This document shows positions 36,860 through 47,289 of a stretch of DNA of 64,000 nt, piece after piece (the stretch's first letter is position 1; the number at the start of each line of letters is the position of its first letter). Where the stretch lies: NCBI GenBank assembly GCA_031761425.1, contig JARFXV010001171.1:186001-250000 (forward strand), in the 5' to 3' direction. This stretch comes from Cosmopolites sordidus (taxonomy: Eukaryota; Arthropoda; Insecta; Coleoptera; Curculionidae). The position numbers and the translations under genes are program-made. Under the pieces are notes generated by a model. It did no database searches and had not been told where the DNA came from. It saw only the letters and a list, made by a program, of their open reading frames with translations.

Positions 36860-37340
36860 CTATTTACTTTGCATAGGTTATACGACCCAATAAACTCAAA
36901 CGGTGTTAAGGTTTGTCTGATTTGCAGGTTTAATCAAAAACTATGGTAAAACTCCAAAAAATCTTGTATTAATTTGGATTTTTTATGAATGAATGATTAG
37001 GTTTTCATTCCTATATTTTAATCATTCTCTTTCAATTTGCATTGATTATATAACCAAAAAACAGAGAAGACTTTAACGGATTTAATTCTGGTTTTAAGAA
37101 ACACTAAGGAAAACTTAAAAAAAAATTTTCAAGTTAACTTAAGTTTCAACTTAAGAAATTTTTTTTTAAGTATTTTATGAAAAAATTATTAGAATTTAAT
37201 TCAATTTTTCATCATTGACCTTTAATTTGCATTGAATATACAGCCAAATAAACTCGGAAGAAATCATAGGTTGTATACATTTTAGGTTTATACAAAAAGT
37301 AAGGAAAATTTAAGGAAATCTAATGTAATTTTGAATCTTT
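36860..37340. repeat. Imperfect tandem repeat, three units of about 170-190 bp
   Basis: The anchor TTTGCATAGGTTATACGACC recurs as TTTGCATTGATTATATAACC and TTTGCATTGAATATACAGCC, with GCAT at 36871, 37039 and 37229. Each is followed by AATAAACTC-like sequence, then AGGTTTAATC/AGGTTTATAC and a GGAAAA-rich stretch. Units are strongly diverged. No coding potential. Confidence 0.5.
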
Positions 37341-37790
37341 TTAGCTATAAATGATTAGATAGTATTACGTAGATATTAGATTAAGTAAATAAGCCTTTTG
37401 TAATAATCAAAAATTCATCAGAAAATTGGCATTATAAAACGTTAATGATTACAAATTTTCGATGTAATCTTAGGATTCTTTTTAATGATAATACAACAAA
37501 ATGTTTAACAGTATTTTGGTTAGATATCAATTTTTAAATGATATTTTAACTCAACGGTCTAATTTGTTAGTTTATTATATAAACTTACAAACTAATTATG
37601 CTTAACTTAATTATACTTAACAAATTAAAATTACTATAAATTTTGTAAATTAGGGTGTAGTGTTATCGATGTATATAAAAATGTTTCGATGGAGATAAAA
37701 AAATTAATGATAGAAATTTGCTCAATGAAGGTAGTGAAGTATATGATACTGGTAATAAGTAGCGAACATATTTGTTTTTGTGTTAAGTCC
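37341..37790. other. Unassigned AT-rich spacer
   Basis: No coding or repeat signal; marks the abrupt 3' truncation of the LINE that begins at 37791. Confidence 0.35.
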
Positions 37791-39584
37791 TTAAATACAC
37801 TTACACACACTATATTTTATTAAGTAACTCTTGATCCATTTTAAGACTTTCGATCTTACACCATAACTTAATAATTTTTTACACAGTATATCCCGGTCAA
37901 TAGTTTCGAATGCTCGCTTTAAATCTATAAATACATTAAGCACAGTTTTTCCGACCTTTATATCGCTCCTCCATGTTGCGCAGACATACTGAATAGCCGT
38001 CTCATAAGAATGTTTTGTCCTAAACCCTGATTGAGCAGAAAATAACAATTTATTGGTTTCAAAATAAGTTTTCAACTCTGTACATACTATAGTCTCAATG
38101 ATTTTATCAACAACAGGTAATAAATTAATTGGTCTAAAGTCACTTGGTATACTAGGCTTTGGTATTTTTGGAATTGGTACAATAATGCTGGTTTTTAAGT
38201 CCTCAGGAAATGTATTCGTTTCAAAACTTGTATTAATTAAGTACAATAAAGGATAACCGATGACACAAAAATTTTTTTTCATTAACCTTATCGTAACTTC
38301 ATTCTCACTCGTACTTCGGCTTTTTAAACTAAATACAACTTTTCTTAATTTGTTTAGAGTAACATGTTTAAACTCAGAAAAATCGTGAGTCTTGCATACT
38401 TTCACATCACTGCTCCAGTCCTGCTCTTCGATACTCTGTTCTACTTCATTCAAACTATCGAAGTAAAAGTTATTGAAGTTCTCCTCCGTAGGTCCGTAGT
38501 GAGCATCAAAGTAGATTCGCGAAAAATCGGCACGCCCCTTACCATTGCCCAGCAAATCCTTTATTGTTCTCCACATCTTTCTCCCGTCTCCCCTACAAGC
38601 ATCGATATTATTATTAAGGTACTTTTTCCTCTCAAGTAGCATCATGGACAGTACAATATTTCTTTTCTGCTTATAAATTCTCCAATCATGTTCATTCTTG
38701 GTGAAAGAAAACTTCCTATACGCTCTGTCCCTCTCAACTTGAGCATTTCTTAGCTCTTTGCTCATCCAAGGGAACTTTCTAGGTTGTACTAATTTTAAGG
38801 GAGCAGCCATATCAATAACATCATGTAGAGTTTGCATAAAATCAACATATAATTTACTAACGTTAATGGAATTGTAGTCCCAATCGTTCCCCATCAACTC
38901 AGTAATCAGCCTCAAGACTGCTTGCTCATTCAGATTCCGAGCATACGTATGTTGAGGTGTTTCACATACAATACCCTGAAGTTTAAACTCGGTACTAATA
39001 ATCTCATGATCGCTTATCATCGGAAAATCTCTAACAAGATTCACAGCTCCAAAATCATTGGTAATTATGTGATCAATCAGTGTTTGTGAGATACCACTAT
39101 TGTGGGTTTCCCTAGTAACAATCTGTGTGAAACCTGCTCCACTGATAATGTCTTTCAACCTTCTAGACTCACTGCTGTTCTTCAATAAATCGATATTTAT
39201 ATCACCCAGAAGAAAGGTTTTATTTCTTTGAAATTCATTGTCACTTAGGCACTGAGGCACTGGCGATCTATAGCAGGCCGCTACCAAGAAAAACAGCTTA
39301 TTTATCTGTATCTTAACTATTACGACCCAGTAACTGGTTAGAACTGTCTCGACAGAAACCACCCAATATTTCAAGCTAGATTTAATATAAATAATAGCAC
39401 CCCCCGTATGACGACTATCCGAATAACAGACAACAGCCGTATATTCAGTTATGTTAATTTCGTTCTCTTCTACATCTAGGGTTATATGAGTTTCAGTAAC
39501 ACACAAGATCAATGGGTTTCTATCTTCTACAAACTGCCTCAGCTGCAACATGTGGGTCGTCATTTCCTGTATATTAATATGCAA
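37791..39584 (-). CDS. CR1-like ORF2 (endonuclease plus partial RT), 597 aa
   Basis: Open for 597 codons. Residues 1-210 are an APE-type endonuclease: ILCVTETHITLDVEENEINI, TGGAIIYIKSSL, FLLGDINIDLLKNSS, TLIDHIITND and FPMISDHEIIS. About 260-400 is the linker (RKFPWMSKELRNAQVERDRA). About 420-590 starts the RT: SIIVPIPKIPKPS, DFRPINLLPVVDKIIE, SAQSGFRTKHSYETAI and VFIDLKRAFETIDRDIL. The frame stops at 37791, before the catalytic loop, so no polymerase activity is expected. The upstream border with ORF1 is at about 39630. Confidence 0.85.
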   Translation of the reverse strand: MHINIQEMTTHMLQLRQFVEDRNPLILCVTETHITLDVEENEINITEYTAVVCYSDSRHTGGAIIYIKSSLKYWVVSVETVLTSYWVVIVKIQINKLFFLVAACYRSPVPQCLSDNEFQRNKTFLLGDINIDLLKNSSESRRLKDIISGAGFTQIVTRETHNSGISQTLIDHIITNDFGAVNLVRDFPMISDHEIISTEFKLQGIVCETPQHTYARNLNEQAVLRLITELMGNDWDYNSINVSKLYVDFMQTLHDVIDMAAPLKLVQPRKFPWMSKELRNAQVERDRAYRKFSFTKNEHDWRIYKQKRNIVLSMMLLERKKYLNNNIDACRGDGRKMWRTIKDLLGNGKGRADFSRIYFDAHYGPTEENFNNFYFDSLNEVEQSIEEQDWSSDVKVCKTHDFSEFKHVTLNKLRKVVFSLKSRSTSENEVTIRLMKKNFCVIGYPLLYLINTSFETNTFPEDLKTSIIVPIPKIPKPSIPSDFRPINLLPVVDKIIETIVCTELKTYFETNKLLFSAQSGFRTKHSYETAIQYVCATWRSDIKVGKTVLNVFIDLKRAFETIDRDILCKKLLSYGVRSKVLKWIKSYLIKYSVCKCI

Positions 39585-39629
39585 TATATCTATATTGCTA
39601 GTGGACGCACTGAAGCAATCAAGTGGTTG

Positions 39630-40715
39630 CTATGCATACTTAGTTCTGTTCTTCATTCTTTCAACACCTCGTTTATAACATTCGCAATTTTTATCAAACA
39701 CTGTGTGATCATATTTAATATGTGGTATCTTCAGGACATCATGTGCAAATTTACGATTAGTACACTCCTTTGTATTTGAATTACATTCTGAGCTTTTATG
39801 ATGTTTGTTACATAAAGGACAAACATCTTGTTGACTGCACTTTGCCGCTTTATATCCATACCTCCAACACTTGTAACATCGTAGCACTCCCAAATATTCA
39901 TAGACTGGAAAACTGTCCCAGTCAAAGAAAAACTCTCTTACTACTCAACATGCACTTATAGATCTCTGCCGAAACCTCCAGTATTATATCACACAGTTTA
40001 TTTCCTTTAGGAATATATTTTCGAACTACTTCAATATTCAGATCTGTATTTTTAAGAAAACTCTGATTTTTTATGCGCTCTAAAAAGTCTTCATTAGTTG
40101 CAATATATTTATCTTGAACGCCAACCACAATTATTCTGGGGTTAATATATTTAGGTATTTCTACCTCATAATTATCGGATAATTCTTCTATTGCTGTTAT
40201 TTGCAGTTTCTTCAGAGAACCGTCATCCTTACACTGAATCATAACGGATCCCTGACCTATCGATTGTAATTTGTTTATTTCTACCGATAAATTGGACGGA
40301 TTAATTTTTTCCGTGATCACATTCCTCGTCGTAGTACTATTTTGTTGCTTATTTTTCGGTCTAATTATTAACGGAGGATTTATTTATTTTTTACAATATC
40401 TGTCCATGATTTTCCTTGTGGAGTCGAGATGTCATTATGTTGCGAATTATTTAATAATGTCTCTGTATTCACCTTACACTCCTCAGTATGTTGTTCCAAC
40501 CTTTTTAATCTATTACTAAGGTCAACATTCACCTCAAATACTGACAGACATCCATCACATGCCAAAAACAAATTTTTACAGTCATTTATGGCTTTATATA
40601 TTGGCTCTTTGATGTTAACACAATGTAAATGATATTTATTATCACACACTTTGCACGTCACGAATTTTACTCGCCCGACAATATTGTCATTGGACCCTGT
40701 ACATGCGTGTGTACC
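39630..40715 (-). pseudogene. CR1-like ORF1: PHD-like finger, middle domain, zinc knuckles
   Basis: Three minus-strand blocks. 40715-40380 has Cys/His spacing typical of a PHD-like finger (CKVCDNKYHLHCVNI, FLACDGCL), then a coiled segment DLSNRLKRLEQHTEECKV. 40320-39922 contains NYEVEIPKYINPRIIVVGVQ and IPKGNKLCDIILEVS, a middle domain probably of RRM-like type. 39893-39630 has CYKCWRYGYKAAKC (His of the CCHC replaced by Tyr) and CPLCNKHHKSSEC. Frame breaks at about 40370 and 39925 separate them. The protein would bind element RNA. Confidence 0.65.
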
Positions 40716-40935
40716 CGGCCCTGCTATGGCGACGACTTTCCCTTTCGATAATCATAAATTGGTTAGGGATCCAATATTTTTCATGCACGTTAAAAACCAA
40801 TTGCAAACTGGGAATATATATTGTGATTGAAGGTTGGAACGAAGCTTATAATATATATTTGATTAGGTCACTGTGCAAACGCAACAACTGCGCGGGGCGC
40901 ATGTTAATCGATAGCCCCGCGTTTAGGAATTTAGT

Positions 40936-41330
40936 TGGTATGGAGTGTTTCTCGGAAGTAGACAGTGCTTTGTTTGTGCGAGAATTGTACAGCAACAATG
41001 ATTTGGTGACTGTAGCGCAGAGAAAGTTCTGCAGTCATCGTAGTTTGCGTAATATTAAAGATGCACCAACTATTACGCTCATCAGTAAATTAATTAAAAA
41101 TTTGAAGAAACTAGTTCAACTATGAATAAACGCCCGGGCGACCAAGGTCATCATGAAGTAACGAGAATTTGAAAATGGTAAAGCAGTACATGCTTTAAAT
41201 ATGCCTCAATGTACCACATCAATATATCACATTCTGCGCAAGGACTAAAAAATACATCCATATATAAATTTCACCTGATGCAAGAGTTAAAGCCCCCAAG
41301 ATGTCGAACGGAGGTTTAACGAATTGAAGT
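40936..41330 (+). pseudogene. Rosa-like transposase N-terminal fragment
   Basis: MECFSEVDSALFVRELYSNN and DLVTVAQRKFCSHRSLRN resemble the DUF4817-type HTH. After frame changes MPQCTTSIYHILRKD and HPYKFHLMQELKP-like pieces follow, which match the region before the first catalytic Asp in this family. The DDE domain is absent. The upstream 80 codons of the 40703-41125 frame do not belong to the family. Confidence 0.6.
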
Positions 41331-42142
41331 CTCTGGCCGGTAACTAAGGTAACCGTAGGGTAATCAGGTAACTAAAGGTTTTGCAACATTCATCAATATA
41401 TTGTTTCTGAATGAGGTTCATGAGGTTTAAATGAATGCCCTGACCGTGAAAGTTTACATTTGGATGATATTATTTTTAAAAAGAAATTTTCTAAAATGTC
41501 TATTCCAATAATTATTAAAGGATTTTTTATGGACGTCTCTCTTTTATTTATATCGCTGTATCAAAAGGAAAATTTATTTTGTGACACCATGTATAGTTGT
41601 GATTATTTATTGAAAATTATAAACAATATTGTATACACAGACTAATTGTTTATAGTGATACAAGACTAACGTCCAATTATTAACGTCCAATTATAGTGAT
41701 ACAAGACTAACGTCCAATTATTGGACTAACGTCCAATTATTACAACTAAAAGCCCATTGTTGCTCACTATAATGTTATATCAATTTATTCTTTTTAATCA
41801 ATTAAAATATAATGTTGACCTTTAATGAAATTATTAAAATTTGACCTGGTGAATTCATTGTTTTTATGTGATGAGTGTAAATGTTAGTAGAGACGAGCAT
41901 TTAACAATGGCTATCTAACTGAATAATTGAATGAAAATATACATTACACTTTATTTACAAACTTGACGAGACAAGATCTTTCTTTCGATTATTTTATAAG
42001 TTGATTGATGACGCATAGTTATTTCACGTCAACTTCCTCCTCTACAGGTATGTAATTTTAAAAAAGATAAGGTAAAGAAAAAGTGGGAGACCTTATCTTC
42101 AAGACGCTTTATATTTTTGGTTCATCATTTTTATCAGTATAG

Positions 42143-42667
42143 ATGTGTTTGTTTTATTCAATACATTATAACTGTTATCTCAGTAAGTGCTTTGTGTTCG
42201 ACAAAAAAAGCATCAGAATCATGGAGGGTAAATTAAATTCTGAAAATATTAAGATCCACAATAACGATTCAAAAAATTTTGGCGATCATTCGGTACAGCA
42301 AAATAATATCAAGTGCAGTACAATAAACAATGGGAATAAGAATGATTCAGAAAGAGAAGTTCGTTCTCAAAGTGAAAGCAGTAACGATAGTGAACATTCA
42401 AAAACAGAAGATGTACTTTCTAAAATAAATAAACTTTCCCTTGAGACTCATTCCGATAGTGATAGTAGTGACAGTTCTGATGAAGATGCACCATCCGTGT
42501 CAGCGACTCCAGCGTTTCGACCCAGAGGGAGAATGTTCCAATCTGCAGCTTTAATGAGCGATAACACATCTAATGGTTTTATGATAGACGTACCAGAATG
42601 TTGGGGTGTAGCAGCTGATGGCTCTATGATGGAGGTATTCAATAAGATAGAAATTAAAGATCCATAA
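42143..42667 (+). CDS. Acidic Ser-rich small protein, copy A (174 or 148 aa), unknown family
   Basis: I do not recognise this gene. The frame opens at ATG 42143 (174 aa); a second ATG at 42221 (148 aa, context AATCATGG) is also plausible. If the longer start is used, residues 1-26 are Cys/Phe/Tyr-rich. Residues 27-95 are polar (Asn, Ser, Lys, Glu). About 105-115 is the acidic run SDSDSSDSSDEDAP. Then come SATPAFRPRGRMFQSAALMS and the C-terminal motif DVPECWGVAADGS, MMEVFNKIEIKDP. No signal peptide or membrane helix is clear. Indels relative to copy B are multiples of three. Related to the ORF at 13891. Could be a nuclear or regulatory peptide; that is speculation. Confidence 0.65.
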   Translation: MCLFYSIHYNCYLSKCFVFDKKSIRIMEGKLNSENIKIHNNDSKNFGDHSVQQNNIKCSTINNGNKNDSEREVRSQSESSNDSEHSKTEDVLSKINKLSLETHSDSDSSDSSDEDAPSVSATPAFRPRGRMFQSAALMSDNTSNGFMIDVPECWGVAADGSMMEVFNKIEIKDP

Positions 42668-43142
42668 TTGAAAGCGGTAACATACAAATATACTCATGGA
42701 AAAAATGGAAATTCCGTGGACAGATAAGAAATACTATATAAAGACTATATATAAAGACTAGTAAACTAAGATGATATACCTCGCTTAAACTTTCGAATGC
42801 TTCAATATTAATGACCTTTAATCTTAATGGTGATTAATGTATGATCTTAATTTATCTGTAAGAATTTTGTTTAATTTAATTTTTTTAAATACAAACAATT
42901 TTTCAGATTTAAAGGTTATATTTACATAGAAAAAGTTTGTTTTATTTTAAAAATATGTTATTATTATTCTAACAGACATTTTGGAGAAAATTGATCATAT
43001 ACACTATAAAAACTGCTTTTATTTTTTGTTTATTGAGTTATTTAGGTTTGTTTTATGTTGAATTCTTTGTATAGAGTCGCTCAAAAATAACTCATGTTTT
43101 TTAGTTAATTATGGGTAGTGAGTATAGCAGTAGCTATTAGTA

Positions 43143-43298
43143 CCATCATAGTAGAATGCCTATCAGAATTGCATTTATTTCATATTCTTTTTTGTTATAT
43201 TTAACAGAAATAGAATGCTATTTCTGTTAAAAAAATAGAAATTCTGTTATAGAAATAGAATGTTGATAGGCATTCTGATATGCATTCTACTATGATGG
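43143..43298. repeat. Hairpin with perfect 17-bp arms, possible MITE
   Basis: CCATCATAGTAGAATGC (43143-43159) and its complement (43282-43298) enclose about 120 bp with inner inverted repeats (AACAGAAATAGAATGC and complements). In unit B the left arm is intact (about 45710), but the right arm is deleted at about 45845. Confidence 0.6.
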
Positions 43299-43849
43299 AA
43301 AAGTGAAGTGATTTTTTAAATATAACACAAATTTATTCATCCTAATTTGGTTTCCTTCGAAGTAATCTCCTCCCACCATAATGATTACCATGATTTTCCA
43401 ATTTTCGAAACCCTTTTTATACTCGACTGAAGGAAACAGAAAATAATGACATTTGAAAAATACTCATAGTGAAAACAGCGAAAAATTGACGAATAGATAT
43501 TGAAAAACCATAAACTGTTTTGCTACAAATGCAAGATTCTTGATTTTGGTAATGTTGCCTTCATTGGTTGATGAGGAAGGTTTTCCTGAATAAGGTTCGT
43601 CTTGGTTTTTGTTTTAAATATAGCTTCATCATTATAATACGTTTTTAACATTTTTAATGCATGAGCACAAAAAAAAATAATAAGGCAAAACTATAAGAGA
43701 AAATAAACATAGTGATTTCCCCCTTGTTCTTCGCCCAATTTATACTTAGCTCACATTTTATCAGATATGTCCTCCCCACTTTTTTACATATTGTAAAATG
43801 TCAATAATTGAGGTTTATTTCCAATTGTCAACTGTTCCTAACGTTGTCT

Positions 43850-44045
43850 TCTCATTACGCGACCGAAGTCTGCTATTTTGCGTGTCTTTATGGTTGTTAT
43901 TAGCAGCCTTTCGGTAGATATTCTACGTAGGACTTCTTCGCTTTTAGTTTTTTTCTAGGCAAGATATTCGTAGTATTCTTCTGATTAGCCACAGTTCAAG
44001 AACTTCGAGTATTTTGATCATGCATTTACTAAGGGTAGAAGCATC
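43850..44045 (-). pseudogene. LINE RT C-terminal fragment in unit A
   Basis: The minus strand reads KYSKFLNCG, EEYYEYLA, KTKSEEVLRRISTERLLITT, IKTRKIADFGRVMRRQR. This resembles the C-terminal connector of insect non-LTR reverse transcriptases (pattern ...NEEVLRRM...LLNTIKTRKxxYLGHVMR). It was captured in the duplicated unit. Confidence 0.55.
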
Positions 44046-44672
44046 TATACCGTAAAGGAATCATTCGGTCAGAGACCGAATTTTTATAGACGTGTCTTAT
44101 TTATATCGCTATATCAAAAGTAAATTTTCTTTTGAGATACCTTGTATAGGTGTTATTATTTATTGAAAATTATAAACAATATTATGTACACAGACTAATT
44201 TTGCATAGTAATACAAGATTAACGTCCAATTCTTATGTTTATCGTGGTACTTACTTGTTGGTTTATGTCGTGGGAATGACTTTTAAAAACTAAAAGTCCA
44301 TTGTTGCTTACTATAATGTTATAATAATTGATTCTTTTTTTAATCAATTATAATAAAAGGTTGTCCATTAAAATTTGAACTGGTGTATTCAGACTGTTTT
44401 TATGGGATGAGTGTAAATGTTAGTAGATACGAGCATTTAAGAATGGCTATCTAACTGAATAATTGAATGAAAAAATACATTACGCTTTATTTACAAACTT
44501 GATGGGACAAGATCATTCTTTCGATTAATTTATAAGTTGCTTGATGATACATAGTTATTCAACTTCCTCTACAGGTATGTAATTTTGAAAAAGATAAATA
44601 TAAAGAAAAAGTGGGAGACCTTATCTTCAAGATGGTTTATAATTTTTTGGTTCGTCATCTTTATCAGTATAG

Positions 44673-45188
44673 ATGTGTTTGGTTTATTCAATACATTATA
44701 ACTGTTTTCTGAGTAAGTGCTTTGTGTTCGACAGAAAAAGCATCAAAATCATGGATGGTAAATTAAATTCTGAAAATGTTATGGTCGACAATAACGAATT
44801 AACTTCAAAAAATGTTAATGGTCATTCGATGCCGCAAAATAATATCAAGTGCAGTGCAACAAACAATCGGAACAAGAATAATTCAGAAAGAAAAGTTCAT
44901 TCTCAAAGTGAAAGCAGTAATAATAGTGAATCTTCAAAAATAGAAGATGTACTTTCTAAAATAAGTGAACTTTCCTTTGAGACTGAATCCGATAGTGATA
45001 GTAGTGACAGTTCTGATGAAGATGCACCATCCGTGTCAGCGACTCCAGCGTTTCGACCCAGAGGGAGAGTGTTCCAATCTGCAGCTTTAATGAGCGATAA
45101 CACGTCTAATGGTTTTTTGATAAACGTACCAGAATGTTGGGGTTTAATTGAGGAGGTATTTAATAAGATAGAAATTAAAGATCCATAA
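44673..45188 (+). CDS. Acidic Ser-rich small protein, copy B (171 or 145 aa), unknown family
   Basis: Tandem paralogue of the gene at 42143. ATG at 44673 or, more conservatively, 44751. In the 26-residue N-terminal stretch the changes from copy A are conservative (Phe/Val, Tyr/Phe, Lys/Arg, Arg/Lys, Glu/Asp at the second Met). The acidic run and the FRPRGRVFQSAALMS block are conserved, and the C-terminus is NVPECWGLIEEVFNKIEIKD. An in-frame 15-bp deletion removes the VAADGSM equivalent. Downstream, CAGGTAAGAAATAC at about 45240 is a good splice-donor match that copy A lacks (ATAAG). Function unknown. Confidence 0.65.
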   Translation: MCLVYSIHYNCFLSKCFVFDRKSIKIMDGKLNSENVMVDNNELTSKNVNGHSMPQNNIKCSATNNRNKNNSERKVHSQSESSNNSESSKIEDVLSKISELSFETESDSDSSDSSDEDAPSVSATPAFRPRGRVFQSAALMSDNTSNGFLINVPECWGLIEEVFNKIEIKDP

Positions 45189-46329
45189 TTGAAAGCGGTA
45201 ACATTCAAATATACTCATGGAAAAAATGGAAATTCCGTGGACAGGTAAGAAATACTAAATAAAGACTATACATAAAGACTAGTAAACTAAGATGATATAC
45301 CTCGCTTAAACTTTCGAATGCTTCAATATTAATGACATTTAATTTTAATGGTGATTAATGTATGATCTTAATTTACCTGTAAGAATTTTGTTTAATTTAA
45401 TTTTTTTAAATACAAACAATTTTTACATAATTAAAGGTTATAATTACATATAAAAAGTTTGTTTTATTTTCAAAATATATTATTGTTATTCTAGGAGACA
45501 AGAGTATTGTAAAATGTTTACATTGAATGTAAATAAAAATTGTTTTGGAGAAAATTGATCATGTACACTATACAAAACTGCTTTTATTTTTTGTTTATTG
45601 AGTTATTTAGGTTTGTTTTATGTTGAATTCTTTGTATAGAGTCGCTCAAAAATAACTCGTGTTTTTCAGTTAATTATGGGTAGTAAGTATAGCAGTAGCT
45701 ATTACTACCATCATAGTAGAATGCCTATCAGAATTGCATTTATTTCATATTCTTTTTTGTTATATTTAACAGAAATAGAATGCTATTTCAGTTAAAAAAA
45801 ATAGAAATTCTGTTATAGAAATAGAATGCTGATAGGCATTCTGATTTTTTAAATATAACACAAATTTATTCATCCAAATTTGGTTTGTTTCCTTCGAAAC
45901 AATCTCCGCCCACTACAATGACTTTCCAATTTTCGAAACCGTTTTTATACTCGACTCAAGGAAACAGAAAATAATCACATGGAAACATATCTGTTGTATA
46001 TGGTTCTTATGGGACAATATGTGTTTGATTTTTAGCGAAAAATTGACGAATAATTATTGAAAAACCATAAATTGGTTGATGAGGAAGATCTTCCTAAACA
46101 AGGTTCGTCTTGTTTTATTGTTTTTAACATAGTTTCATCGTCATAACAGGTTTTTAACATTTTTAATGCATGAGCACAAAAAAAAAATAATAAGGCAAAA
46201 CAATAAGAGAAAAAAAACATAGTGATTTCCCCCTTGTTCTTCGCTCAATTTATACTTAGCTCAAATTTAATCAGATATGTCCTCCCCACTTTTTGACATA
46301 TTATAAAATGTCAATAATTGAGGTTTCTT

Positions 46330-46545
46330 TCCAATTCTCAACTGTTCGTAACGTTGTCCTCTCTCTACGCGCCGAAGTGTGCTAATTTGCGGGTTTTTTT
46401 GGTTGTTATTAGGCCTCTTCGTTTTGAGTTTTTTCTATGCAAGATATTCGTAGTATTCTTCTGAACAGCCACATTTCAAGAACTTTGAGTATTTTGATCA
46501 TGTATTTATTAAGGGTAGAAGCATCTATACCGTAAAGGAATCATT
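46330..46545 (-). pseudogene. LINE RT C-terminal fragment in unit B
   Basis: Counterpart of 43850-44045 with a short deletion in the middle. The minus strand keeps the NNNQKNPQISTLRR region and the GMLEV/VAVQKNT-like end. Same origin. Confidence 0.45.
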
Positions 46546-47169
46546 CGGTTGGAGGCTTCAATTCGTTAATCAGGTAACTAAATTTCAATAATTATTAAAG
46601 GTTTTTTTATAGACATCTCTTATATATATCGCTATATCAAAATGAAATTTTCTTTTGAAACACCTTGTATACGTGTTATGGTTTATTAAAAATTATAAAC
46701 AATATTATGTACACAGATTAATTTTGCATAGTAATACAAGATTAACGTTCAATTCTTATATTCATCATGGTACCTACTTGTAGGTTTATGTCGTGGGAGT
46801 GACTTTTAAAAACTAAAAATCCTTGTTGCTCACTATAATGTTATAATAATTGATTCTTTTTTTAATCAATTATAATAAAAGGTTGTCCATTAAAATTTGA
46901 TATGGTGAATTCAGACCGTTTTTATGGGATTAGTGTAAATGTTAGTAGATACGAGCATTTAAGAATGGCTACCTAACTGAATAATTGAATGAAAAAATAC
47001 ATTACAGTTTATTTACGACTTGATGAGACAAGATCATTCTTTCGATTAATTTATAAGTTGCTTGTTGACACATAGTTATTCAACATCCTCTACAGGTATG
47101 TAATTTTGAAAAAGATAAACATGAAGAAAAAGTTGGAGAGCTTATCTTCAAGATGGTTTATAATTTTTT

Positions 47170-47275
47170 GGTTCGTCATCTTTATCGCTATAGATGTGTT
47201 TGGTTTATTCAATACATTATAACTGTTCTCTGAGTAAGTGTTTTGTGTTCGACAGAAAAAGCATTAAAAACAATT
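47170..47275 (+). pseudogene. 5' end of the small gene, copy C (truncated)
   Basis: The region upstream of the gene and the 25-codon N-terminal frame (MCLVYSIHYNCSLSKCFVFD, then RKSIK) are present from 47194. Homology stops at about 47270, where a rosa-like element remnant starts. The acidic region and C-terminal motif are absent, so this copy cannot make the conserved domain. Confidence 0.7.
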
Positions 47276-47289
47276 TTTTTTTGTAAATT

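Larger units (their letters stand above)
37791..40715 (-). mobile_element. CR1-like LINE, 5' part retained, 3' truncated
   Basis: Minus-strand element with an ORF1 region (40715-39630, three blocks) and an ORF2 (39584-37791). ORF1 has an N-terminal PHD-like finger, a middle domain and a C-terminal zinc knuckle. ORF2 has endonuclease and the first half of RT, then ends before the catalytic YADD box. A PHD-bearing ORF1 suggests a CR1-type clade. Losing the 3' end while keeping the 5' end is opposite to the usual LINE truncation, so later deletion or rearrangement is likely. Confidence 0.75.
41500..47275. repeat. Tandem array of a 2.5-kb unit: two full, one partial copy
   Basis: Unit A about 41500-44071, unit B about 44072-46570, unit C about 46571-47275. 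The ATG of the small gene is at 42221 and 44751, giving a 2,530-bp period; the equivalent point in C is 2,521 bp further on. Shared landmarks include TTATTGAAAATTATAAACAA, GATACGAGCATTTAA, CAATACATTATAACTGTT and GAATGCCTATCAGAATTGCA. Unit C ends at 47275, three codons before the equivalent ATG, and joins a rosa-like element. Unit A has a locally expanded TAACGTCCAATTATT motif at 41665-41745. Overall identity is high, so the duplication is recent. Confidence 0.9.

Noticed and set aside
41655..41750. CRISPR-like short repeats (TAACGTCCAATTATT)
   Set aside because: Irregular spacing and no unique spacers; a local expansion in a eukaryotic tandem unit.
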